Translations under genes and position numbers: made by a program
The notes under the pieces: model-generated
What the model was told of the DNA's origin: nothing
The model's database searches: none
What the model saw: only the letters and a program-made list of their open reading frames with translations
Shown here: positions 44,373 to 51,941 of the stretch, one piece after another
Layout of the letters: every line of letters begins with the position of its first letter
Numbering within the stretch: position 1 is the first letter of the stretch
Source of the DNA: Sphingomonas azotifigens NBRC 15497
GTDB taxonomy: Bacteria > Pseudomonadota > Alphaproteobacteria > Sphingomonadales > Sphingomonadaceae
Reading direction: 5' to 3'
Assembly: GCF_002091475.1 (NCBI RefSeq)
Contig: NZ_BCTR01000039.1
Span: forward strand, 27,319 to 91,318
Length of the DNA stretch: 64,000 nt

Positions 44373-45530
44373 GTGGCGCTGTTCGAAGTCTTCCCCAATT
44401 ACATCTGGAACCTCTCGGTCGCGATCGCGATGGAGAGCGGCGGGCAGATCGGCGAGATCGTCGACATGTGCCAGCCGATCAAGGATGCGGCGGCGAGCGG
44501 TGCCGATGCCGGCACGCCGCAGTTCATGGCGCAATGGGCGGCGATGGGCGACAAGCTAATCGGCCTGGCCGCCGAGGACGAGGCGCGCGGCCGCGCCTTC
44601 TCCGCCTCGACCAAGCTGGAGCGCGCGGCGCTCTACCTGTTCACCGCCGAGCGGATGCAGGGCCATGGCCATCCAGGCCGCAAGGAAACCTACGCCAAGG
44701 CACGCGGTGCCTTCGACAAGGCGACCGTGCTGGGCAAGATCGATCGCGCGCGCGTGGAAATCCCGTTGGGCGAGGGCACCATGCCGGCGCTCTATACCCG
44801 CGCGCCGGGGGAGGGGCCGAAGCCGGTCGTGGTCTATTGCAACGGCCTCGATAGCTGCAAGGAACTGCTCTACTGGTCACGGCTGCCCGAGGCGCTGGCG
44901 CGGCGCGGCGTCTCGACGCTGTGCGTCGACCAGCCGGGATCGGGCGAGGCGCTGCGGCTGCAGGAGCTGCCGGTCGATCCGCATTCGGAGAACTGGGCCT
45001 CCAAGGCCGTCGATTGGCTGGAGCAGCAGAGCGACGTCGACCCCAAGCGGATCGGCATGACCGGCATCTCGCTCGGCGGCCATTTCGCGCCGCGCGCGGT
45101 GGCCTATGAACCGCGCTTCGCCTCGGGTGCGTGCTGGGGCGCCAACCACAATTGGGCCGAGGTGCAGCAGAAGCGGCTGAAGCGCGAAGGCGAGAATCCG
45201 GTGCCGCATTACTGGGCGCATGTGATGTGGGCGTTCGGTGCCAAGGACATGGACGATTTCTTCGCCCGCGCCGAGGCGATGAACCTCAACGGCCATATGG
45301 GCGGGGTGAAGGTGCCGTTCCTCGTCACCCATGGCGCGCAGGATCGCCAGATCAGCGTCCAATATGCGCACGACTGCTACGACCAGCTGGTCAACAGCCC
45401 CAGGCGCGAACTCAAGATATTCACCGCGCGCGAGGGCGGGGTCGAGCATGTCGGCGCGGACAACATGGCGTACGGCCGCGACTATATCGCCGACTGGTTC
45501 GCCGAAACCCTTGGCGGCCACACCGCCTGA
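44373..45530 (+). CDS. Alpha/beta hydrolase with helical N-terminal domain (possible C-C bond hydrolase)
   Basis: Predicted 385 aa from a GTG start with GGAGG 8 bases before it. About 130 N-terminal residues are helical, then the hydrolase core with the nucleophile in MTGISLGGHFAP, an acid in THGAQDRQISV and the histidine in GGVEHVGADN. This build resembles FrsA-like proteins and 2,6-dihydroxypseudooxynicotine hydrolase, which breaks a C-C bond in nicotine catabolism. After an extradiol dioxygenase it may hydrolyse the ring-fission product or an acylphenol. No signal peptide, so cytosolic. Confidence 0.82.
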   Translation: MALFEVFPNYIWNLSVAIAMESGGQIGEIVDMCQPIKDAAASGADAGTPQFMAQWAAMGDKLIGLAAEDEARGRAFSASTKLERAALYLFTAERMQGHGHPGRKETYAKARGAFDKATVLGKIDRARVEIPLGEGTMPALYTRAPGEGPKPVVVYCNGLDSCKELLYWSRLPEALARRGVSTLCVDQPGSGEALRLQELPVDPHSENWASKAVDWLEQQSDVDPKRIGMTGISLGGHFAPRAVAYEPRFASGACWGANHNWAEVQQKRLKREGENPVPHYWAHVMWAFGAKDMDDFFARAEAMNLNGHMGGVKVPFLVTHGAQDRQISVQYAHDCYDQLVNSPRRELKIFTAREGGVEHVGADNMAYGRDYIADWFAETLGGHTA

Positions 45531-45547
45531 TCCCCCGGAGAACCGCC

Positions 45548-46327
45548 ATGGCCCGCCGCTTCATCGACCTGTCCATCACCCTCGAGAACGAGGTGATCAC
45601 CGATCCGCCGTTCATGCGGCCCAAGATCACCTATCAGACGCATGGCGAGACGGTGGCCGAGCTCGGCCATTTCTTTCCCGGCGTCACCGCCGAGCAGACG
45701 CCCGACGGGGCGGGCTTCGCGGCGGCCGAATGGGTGACGCTGACGACGCATAACGGCACGCATCTCGACGCGCCCTGGCACTTCCACCCCACCATGGACG
45801 GGGGCAAGCGCGCGATCACCATCGACGAAGTGCCCCTCGAATGGTGCTTCCAGCGCGGCGTGAAGCTCGATTTCCGGCATTTTTCCGACGGCTATGTCGT
45901 CACCGCCGCGGACGTCGAGGCCGAACTGGCGCGGATCGGGCATGACCTGCAGCCGCTCGACATCGTGCTGGTCAACACCGCCGCCGGCGGCGCCGTGGGC
46001 AACCCTAACTTCGTCAATATCGGCTGCGGCATGGGCTATGAAGCGACGATGTACCTCACCGAGCGCGGCGTGCGGGTGACCGGCACCGATGCGTGGAGCT
46101 GGGACGCACCCTTCGTCTACACCGCGGAGAAGGTGAAGGAGACCGGCGACACCTCGCTGATCTGGGAAGGCCACAAGGCCGGCCGCGACATCGGCTATTG
46201 CCACCTGGAGAAGCTGCACAACCTCGAGGCGCTGCCGCCGCACGGGTTCACCGTCAGCTGCTTCCCCCACAAGATCAAGGGCGCCTCGGCCGGCTGGACC
46301 CGCGCCGTCGCGATCCTCGAGGACTGA
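45548..46327 (+). CDS. Cyclase-family metal-dependent hydrolase (kynurenine formamidase superfamily)
   Basis: Predicted 259 aa. The start RRFIDLSITLEN and the metal motif HNGTHLDAPWHFHP (HxGTHxDxPxHF) define the PF04199 cyclase family, whose members hydrolyse amide, ester or lactone bonds; the group includes isatin hydrolase and bacterial kynurenine formamidase. The second half has VRVTGTDAWSWDAPF and GYCHLEKLHNLEALPPHGF. GGAG precedes the ATG. As the last enzyme of the aromatic operon it may open a lactone or act on a ring-cleavage product. It lies far from the tryptophan dioxygenase gene, so I do not pair the two. Confidence 0.87.
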   Translation: MARRFIDLSITLENEVITDPPFMRPKITYQTHGETVAELGHFFPGVTAEQTPDGAGFAAAEWVTLTTHNGTHLDAPWHFHPTMDGGKRAITIDEVPLEWCFQRGVKLDFRHFSDGYVVTAADVEAELARIGHDLQPLDIVLVNTAAGGAVGNPNFVNIGCGMGYEATMYLTERGVRVTGTDAWSWDAPFVYTAEKVKETGDTSLIWEGHKAGRDIGYCHLEKLHNLEALPPHGFTVSCFPHKIKGASAGWTRAVAILED

Positions 46328-46464
46328 CGTCGATCGAACACGGGGTGCCGAGCCCCGGGTGTCCCATTCGGATGCCAATCTTCGGCAACGAGGGCCGTAG
46401 CGAGTCGCATCAGAACGATCGTCCGGCCGGTGAATCAACCAGCCACCAATGGTGGGGAGGAGAG

Positions 46465-48840
46465 ATGATGAAAGTACACAAGATCCTACTGGCGACGAGC
46501 ATGCTGGCCGGCATGACTCCAATCGCCGCGCTGGCCCAAACCGCCGCGCCGCAGGCCGAGACGCCGGCCGCGCACGACGACAGCAGCGTCGGCGAAATCA
46601 TTGTCACGGCGCAGCGCCGCAGCGAGAACGTGCTCAAGGTGCCGCTCAGCGTTACCGTGGTCGGTGCGGACGAACTGCTCCAGCGGGGCGCCAATGACCT
46701 GACCGCCGTCACCAAGCTCGCCCCCAGCCTGCAGGTGGCGCAGGACAACACCTTTGCGGTGCGCGGCGTCGGTACCGGTACCTTCGCGACCACGGTCGAG
46801 GCGAGCGTGTCGCAGGTGCTCGACGATGTGGTGATCGGCAACAAGGAGTTCGCTGCCAACGCCTTTTACGACGTCTCACGCGTCGAGGTGCTGAACGGGC
46901 CGCAGGGGCTGCTGTTCGGCAAGAACGCCTCGGCGGGCCTCGTCAACATCACCACCAACCGGCCGGTGCTGGGGCAGACCAGCGTCTCCGGCGACGTCGA
47001 AGCGGTGCAGCGCGACCGCCCGGTGAAGAACGGGCAGGGCATTCAGGTCCGCTCGACCGTCAACCTGCCGATCGGCACCAACAGCGCGCTGCGCCTCAAC
47101 GCCATCTACAGTGGCCAGGATTCGGTCACTTATCCGACGGTCAACAGCGCCGTGCGTAACGATTTCGGCCTGCGCAACTTGGGCTTGCGGGGTAAATATC
47201 TGTACGAGCCCACCGATGCGCTCTCCATCTATGTGATCGGCGAGTATAATCGTCAGCGCGGCATCTCGGGCCGGTATGACATCACCTTCCGGCAGATCGG
47301 CGCGGGCAGTGCCTATACCGGGCTGGGCTATCCGTCCGGCGCCGACAACCTTCGCTACAACAGCGATGCGCCTAATTATCGCGATGCGGATACCGGCGGG
47401 CTGCAGGCCAACATCAATTATTCGCTGTCGAACGGGATGGAGATCTCCAGCATCACCGCCTGGAAGAATGCTGTCACCTCCTACCAGTTCGATTCAGACA
47501 ACACGCCGGTAAACTTCTTCAATACGAACTATAGCCGGCAGGTCTACAACCAGCTGTCGCAGGAGCTGCGGCTGGCGCTGCCCGAAGGCAACAAGGTCTC
47601 CGGGCAATTTGGTCTATATTATTATCGATCGGTAGGTTCGGTGGTCGGCGCCCGCGGCGGCAATAACGGTTTCCCCGGCTTCCTTCTGCCCACCTTCCCC
47701 TTCTGCGTCGGCGCCACCCAGCTCGGCGCGCCCCCCGCTGCCTGCCCGGTGAGCAACGCCAGCTTCCTGGGCCAGGACTACAAGTACAACCTGAAGCAGA
47801 ACAGCTATGCCGGCTTCGGGCAGCTCAGCTACCATGTCACCGACACGCTGAAGCTCAACGCCGGCGGCCGTGTCACCTACGACAAGGGCACGATCGACCT
47901 GCTCGAGAATGTGGGCAAGTATTTCGTAACGCTGGGCGTGCCGAACAATCGGTCCGTCGAGTCGACGGACGCTACGAACTTCAGCTTCAAGTTAGGTGCC
48001 GATTGGCAGGTGACACCGTCGACGATGCTCTACGGTTTCTATGGCCAAGGCTATAAGGGGCCGGGCTTCTCCAACACCTCGCCGGCGCCGGGCGCCAAGC
48101 TGGCGGTGCGGCCGGAAATCTCGCGCGGCGGCGAGATCGGCATCAAGGGACGCCTCGCCGACGGCAAGATCACCTATTCGGTCTCGGCGTTCCACACGCG
48201 GTTCACCGACCTGCAGGTCCAGTCGTGGATCACGTCCCTGCGCACCTTCGTGCTCAGCAACGCGGCGACCGCGACCACGGAGGGCGTCGACTTCTCCTTT
48301 CAGGCGCGGCCGACCACACGGCTGACCCTGTCAGGCTCGGCATCCTATGTCGATGCCAAGTTCGACAACTTTCCCGGCGCGCAATGCTATACCGGGCAGA
48401 CCAGCAACGGCTGCCGCGCGGATCTGCGTTCGGACGCCTCGGGCTATGTCGGCACGTTCAACGCCGCGGGCTATCAGCTCCCGCTCTCGGCGAAGTTTAC
48501 CGCCACGCTCGGCGCTGACTATAGCCAACCGCTAACCGAGAAGCTCGATGCGCAGTTCGGCATCGGCTATTACCATCGCTCGCCGCAATCCTCGGCACTG
48601 GGCACGCCGTTCTTCATCCCGACCTGGGATACGTTCGACCTGCGCCTCGGCCTGAAGAGCAAGCACTGGTCCGCCGGCCTGTTCTGCAAGAACTGCACGA
48701 ACGAGGTCCGGCCGATCTCGATCGGTTCAGACGGCGGCGACGCCAACCCGGTGCAGGGGCCGCCGGTGCTGACGTTGAACCAGCGCTTCAGCTATGACTC
48801 GGTGCGTACGATCGGGCTGCGGCTCGGCTTCGACTTCTGA
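46465..48840 (+). CDS. TonB-dependent receptor of the catabolic cluster
   Basis: Predicted 791 aa with a strong GGGGAGG before ATGATG (a start at 46468 is equivalent). Signal peptide about 1-25 (ending IAALAQ), a TonB box-like EIIVTAQRR, plug motifs VPLSVTVVGADELLQRG, FAVRGVGTG, VEVLNGPQGLLFGKNASAGLVNITTNRP, and a barrel ending LRLGFDF. This is the large sphingomonad receptor class often linked to plant glycans, aromatics and flavonoids rather than siderophores. Four cysteines in the barrel (FCVGATQLGAPPAAC, QCYTGQTSNGC) suggest disulfide-held loops. It follows the aromatic operon by 137 bases and precedes an esterase and a GH1 glycosidase, so uptake of a glycosylated phenolic is likely. Confidence 0.92.
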   Translation: MMKVHKILLATSMLAGMTPIAALAQTAAPQAETPAAHDDSSVGEIIVTAQRRSENVLKVPLSVTVVGADELLQRGANDLTAVTKLAPSLQVAQDNTFAVRGVGTGTFATTVEASVSQVLDDVVIGNKEFAANAFYDVSRVEVLNGPQGLLFGKNASAGLVNITTNRPVLGQTSVSGDVEAVQRDRPVKNGQGIQVRSTVNLPIGTNSALRLNAIYSGQDSVTYPTVNSAVRNDFGLRNLGLRGKYLYEPTDALSIYVIGEYNRQRGISGRYDITFRQIGAGSAYTGLGYPSGADNLRYNSDAPNYRDADTGGLQANINYSLSNGMEISSITAWKNAVTSYQFDSDNTPVNFFNTNYSRQVYNQLSQELRLALPEGNKVSGQFGLYYYRSVGSVVGARGGNNGFPGFLLPTFPFCVGATQLGAPPAACPVSNASFLGQDYKYNLKQNSYAGFGQLSYHVTDTLKLNAGGRVTYDKGTIDLLENVGKYFVTLGVPNNRSVESTDATNFSFKLGADWQVTPSTMLYGFYGQGYKGPGFSNTSPAPGAKLAVRPEISRGGEIGIKGRLADGKITYSVSAFHTRFTDLQVQSWITSLRTFVLSNAATATTEGVDFSFQARPTTRLTLSGSASYVDAKFDNFPGAQCYTGQTSNGCRADLRSDASGYVGTFNAAGYQLPLSAKFTATLGADYSQPLTEKLDAQFGIGYYHRSPQSSALGTPFFIPTWDTFDLRLGLKSKHWSAGLFCKNCTNEVRPISIGSDGGDANPVQGPPVLTLNQRFSYDSVRTIGLRLGFDF

Positions 48841-48892
48841 GCCAAAGGTGGGGGCGGCGGTGCCGCTCCCTCTCCATACCAAGAGGATCGCG

Positions 48893-49795
48893 ATGCGTCT
48901 TTCCACGCTACTGACGACACTGCTTGCAACCGTCACGCTCGTGCCGGCGGCCCATGCGCAATCGGAAATTTCTCCCGTCGCCGAAGCCGCTCCCACGCAG
49001 CCCAATGCGATAGCGCTTCCAGTGCCGGATCAGCCCGATCGGGAGGTGTGGCATCGCAGCGCCGGTGTGCTGGCGGTCCGCAACGTGACGCACCCGACGC
49101 TCAGCGTTTTCCGCGCGAGCGGCAAGACCAATGGTGCGGCGGTGATCGTGGCACCCGGCGGCGCCTTTCTCGGGCTTGAGATGGACAAGGAAGGCTGGAA
49201 CATCGCCAAGCGCCTCGCCAGCCACGGCATAACAGCCTTCGTGCTCAAGTATCGCACGCTGCCCACGCCTGCCGACCAGAAGGTGTTTCTGGCTGAACTG
49301 ACCAAGATGATCCAAGGACAGCCGGCGGCCTTCGCGCCGCCCGGGGACACGCCGCCCGACGCGCTTGCGGACGGCATGGCGGCACTGCGCTACGTACGCC
49401 AGCACGCCGGCACCTATAGTATTGATCCGCACCGCGTTGGTTTTATGGGCTTCTCGGCCGGTGGCTTCCTCGCCCGCACCCTGGTGGAGAAGGGCGGCGC
49501 CGAACGCCCCGATTTCGTCGCGCCGATCTACCCGAATATGGGGCCGATGCAGGTACCCGCCGACGCGCCACCGATGTTCGTCGCCGTCGCCGCGGACGAC
49601 TTCCTGCTCAATCGCGAAAAGGGGTTGCCATTGGTGGATGCCTATCGCGCGGCCAAGCGCCCGGTGGAATTCCATCTGTTCGGCGACGGCGGACACGGCT
49701 TCGGTGCGGGCAAGCCCGGCACCACGACGGCGCACTGGCTGGACCAGTTCCTCCTGTGGCTGGACGTCATGGGCCTGACGAAGCCAGCGAAGTGA
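48893..49795 (+). CDS. Secreted alpha/beta hydrolase (esterase/lipase family)
   Basis: Predicted 300 aa. A signal peptide (RLSTLLTTLLATVTLVPAAHA) leads to an alpha/beta hydrolase with an oxyanion loop VIVAPGGAFLGL, nucleophile serine in VGFMGFSAGGFLA, an acidic region VAVAADDFLLN and catalytic histidine in FGDGGHGFGAG. This resembles acetyl-xylan esterase/BD-FAE-like enzymes that remove acetyl or aromatic acyl groups from plant sugars. It should act in the periplasm on acylated glycosides taken up by the TonB receptor encoded 52 bases upstream. Precise ester type unknown. Confidence 0.87.
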   Translation: MRLSTLLTTLLATVTLVPAAHAQSEISPVAEAAPTQPNAIALPVPDQPDREVWHRSAGVLAVRNVTHPTLSVFRASGKTNGAAVIVAPGGAFLGLEMDKEGWNIAKRLASHGITAFVLKYRTLPTPADQKVFLAELTKMIQGQPAAFAPPGDTPPDALADGMAALRYVRQHAGTYSIDPHRVGFMGFSAGGFLARTLVEKGGAERPDFVAPIYPNMGPMQVPADAPPMFVAVAADDFLLNREKGLPLVDAYRAAKRPVEFHLFGDGGHGFGAGKPGTTTAHWLDQFLLWLDVMGLTKPAK

Positions 49796-49812
49796 TACGG
49801 GGAGAAGGTGTA

Positions 49813-51132
49813 ATGTCGCGCTTGAACCGCCGGGAATTGCTGGCTGCCTCCGCCGCAAGCATCGCTGCGGCACAGCCGCTCGCAGCGGCGGCCGCGGAAG
49901 CATCGGGCAGGCGCTTCCCCAAAGGGTTCCTCTGGGGCGCGGCGACAGCCGGTCATCAGGTGGAGGGCAATAATGTCAACGCCGACCAGTGGCTGCTCGA
50001 AACCACCGCGCCGCGCCTGCCCGCAACGCCTTCGGGCGACGCGTGCAACAGCTTCGAACTGTGGCGGGAGGACCTGGACCTGGTGCGGCGGCTGGGCCTG
50101 AACACCTATCGCTTCTCGATCGAATGGCCGCGCATCGAGCCCGTTCCCGGTGAATTCTCGCTCGCGATGCTCGATCATTACAAGGCGATGATCGAAGGCT
50201 GCCATGCGCGTGGTCTCGTGCCGGTGGTGACGCTTTGCCACTTCACCACGCCGCGCTGGTTCGCCGCGCGCGGGGGCTGGACCGACGACGGTGCGCCCGC
50301 GCTGTTCGCCCGCTATTGCGAGCGGGCGATCCGCCATCTCGGCGACGGCATCCGCTATTGCACCACGTTCAATGAGCCGAATGGCGGCCCGCTGCTCCAG
50401 ACGGTGCTACCGCCGCCCTTCTTCGGCGCGCTGCGCGCCAGCCTTGCCGCCTGTGCCAACGCGAGCGGGTCCGCCAAATTCGCGGTGGGCAACACGGTGT
50501 TGCCCGAGGACGTGGAGGCGACCACGCGAAACATGCTGGCCGCGCACCGGTTGGCACGGCAGGCGATCAAGGCGCTTCGCCCGAGCCTGCCGGTGGGGGT
50601 GACACTCGCGCTTGTCGACGACCAGGCGGCGGGGCCGGACAGCATGCGCGACGCGCACCGCGAGCGCGTCTATGGCGCCTGGCTGCGCAGTGCGCGCGAG
50701 GACGATTATGTCGGCGTCCAGAACTACGAACGCTCCGTGTGGGACGCCAAGGGCAGGCTGCCGACGCCGAAGGGTGTGCCAACGAACGTGGCCGGCAGCG
50801 AGATCTATCCCGCCTCGCTCGCCAACGCCGTGCGCTATGTCCATACCGAGACCAAGGTGCCCATCCTGGTGAGCGAACATGGCGTGTCGACCACCGACGA
50901 TCGCCAGCGCGCCAGCCTGATTCCCGCCGCGCTCGGGCATCTGCGGGCGGCCATCGCGGAGGGCGTGCCGGTGCTCGGCTATATCCACTGGTCGCTGCTC
51001 GACAATTATGAATGGGGCGGGGACGAGCGGGCTCGTTTCGGGCTGGTGGCGGTCGATCGCACCAGCTTCCGGCGGACGCCAAAACCGAGCGCGTTCGTGT
51101 TGGGTAAGATTGCCCAGCGAAATGCGGTTTGA
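49813..51132 (+). CDS. GH1-family beta-glucosidase, exported
   Basis: Predicted 439 aa. SRLNRRELLAASAAS followed by an alanine-rich stretch looks like a Tat-type export signal (RR at residues 6-7). The GH1 body opens with FPKGFLWGAATAGHQVEG; the acid/base is E188 in TTFNEPN and the nucleophile E355 in LVSEHG, where most relatives read TENG. The aglycone-side block WSLLDNYEWGGDERARFGLV is intact. It should release beta-linked glucose from O-glucosides in the periplasm. GGAGAAGG precedes the ATG. It is the last gene of the glycoside region. Slight shortness compared with 450-480 aa relatives is within range. Confidence 0.92.
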   Translation: MSRLNRRELLAASAASIAAAQPLAAAAAEASGRRFPKGFLWGAATAGHQVEGNNVNADQWLLETTAPRLPATPSGDACNSFELWREDLDLVRRLGLNTYRFSIEWPRIEPVPGEFSLAMLDHYKAMIEGCHARGLVPVVTLCHFTTPRWFAARGGWTDDGAPALFARYCERAIRHLGDGIRYCTTFNEPNGGPLLQTVLPPPFFGALRASLAACANASGSAKFAVGNTVLPEDVEATTRNMLAAHRLARQAIKALRPSLPVGVTLALVDDQAAGPDSMRDAHRERVYGAWLRSAREDDYVGVQNYERSVWDAKGRLPTPKGVPTNVAGSEIYPASLANAVRYVHTETKVPILVSEHGVSTTDDRQRASLIPAALGHLRAAIAEGVPVLGYIHWSLLDNYEWGGDERARFGLVAVDRTSFRRTPKPSAFVLGKIAQRNAV

Positions 51133-51201
51133 GCGGCCGACACTCCAGCACGTATCTTGTCCGGAGCCACGCATGAACAGCTGCCGCGATCTTCTATCGG
51201 G

Positions 51202-51218
51202 CCGGCCCCAGGGGCCGG
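51202..51218 (+). terminator. 8-bp hairpin after the GH1 gene
   Basis: CCGGCCCC, one A, then GGGGCCGG forms a very GC-rich perfect inverted repeat 70 bases after the GH1 stop. No T-run follows, so it could stop transcription only weakly. The rest of 51133-51352 shows no gene. Confidence 0.4.
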
Positions 51219-51352
51219 TGCAAGACGAAATTGTCAGAGGGGTCGACAACTCGCCCGCTTCCGCATGTTTATCGCATCTCTTTCGCTAACAAGTGCTTTC
51301 GCCGAAAGGCGAGACTGCGCGCTTCAGCCGAAACGTCGGAATCGTCCCAGAC

Positions 51353-51931
51353 TCAGTTTTCTTTCTCAGGTGTTTGGATATTATCGATGACCTGGTCGTC
51401 GGGAGTGATCTGTTCGGTTCCCAACGTCCGCGCCGCCATCCATTGCGGCACGTGCCAGCTCTGCGGAAGGGATCGGGCGACAAATCCCGGCAGGATCGAC
51501 CAAAGCAGAATCCCGGAGAGGAATGCGCCGAGCATCATCCATAGCTCGCGCCTGCGTTGGTGATCCGTCGATCGCGCCCGAACGACGATCCCATCGATCC
51601 TTCCGATTATTTTATGCAGGTCGGCACGCGCTTCATCCATCTGCCGCTTGTCATCCGCCCTCGCATCTGCCGCCGCCTTCGCCAGCTGCTGGACCATCAA
51701 GGATGGGGTCAGTTTCACGGCCGGCGCCTGTTCGATGCTGGTGATCCCCTCGGTGATCGCGGCAAGCTGCCGGCTGATGGCGGCGAGCGTCGGACTATAA
51801 TCGGGCATTTTCTCGCGCGCGGCGGTCAGGCCCTGAATGGCCGTATGGAGGAGGGATATCTCCTGCCGCAGGCTTTCGAAGGCCTGGGTGGGATCGTCGG
51901 CGATGCCATATTGGCGGGGAATGTCGGTCAT
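51353..51931 (-). CDS. DUF6118-like membrane-anchored protein beside the relaxase
   Basis: Predicted 192 aa from an ATG reading MTDIPRQYGIADDPTQAFE. The N-terminal half is helical and likely coiled-coil (ESLRQEISLLHTAIQGL, DRADLHKIIGRIDGI-type heptads near residues 95-125), followed by one membrane helix (ELWMMLGAFLSGILLWSILPGFVARSLP, about 135-160) and a short soluble tail. The layout agrees with the DUF6118 proteins I associate with traA loci of sphingomonads. It starts 10 bases after the traA stop, so it is co-transcribed. Function unknown; a role at the membrane in conjugation is inferred from context only. Confidence 0.7.
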   Translation of the reverse strand: MTDIPRQYGIADDPTQAFESLRQEISLLHTAIQGLTAAREKMPDYSPTLAAISRQLAAITEGITSIEQAPAVKLTPSLMVQQLAKAAADARADDKRQMDEARADLHKIIGRIDGIVVRARSTDHQRRRELWMMLGAFLSGILLWSILPGFVARSLPQSWHVPQWMAARTLGTEQITPDDQVIDNIQTPEKEN

Positions 51932-51941
51932 GGGCGCGAGC

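Noticed and set aside
45548..46327. Pairing the cyclase-family hydrolase with the tryptophan dioxygenase as a kynurenine pathway
   Set aside because: They are 23 kb apart, with separate operons; the cyclase lies in the aromatic/glycoside operon and the family has many other substrates.
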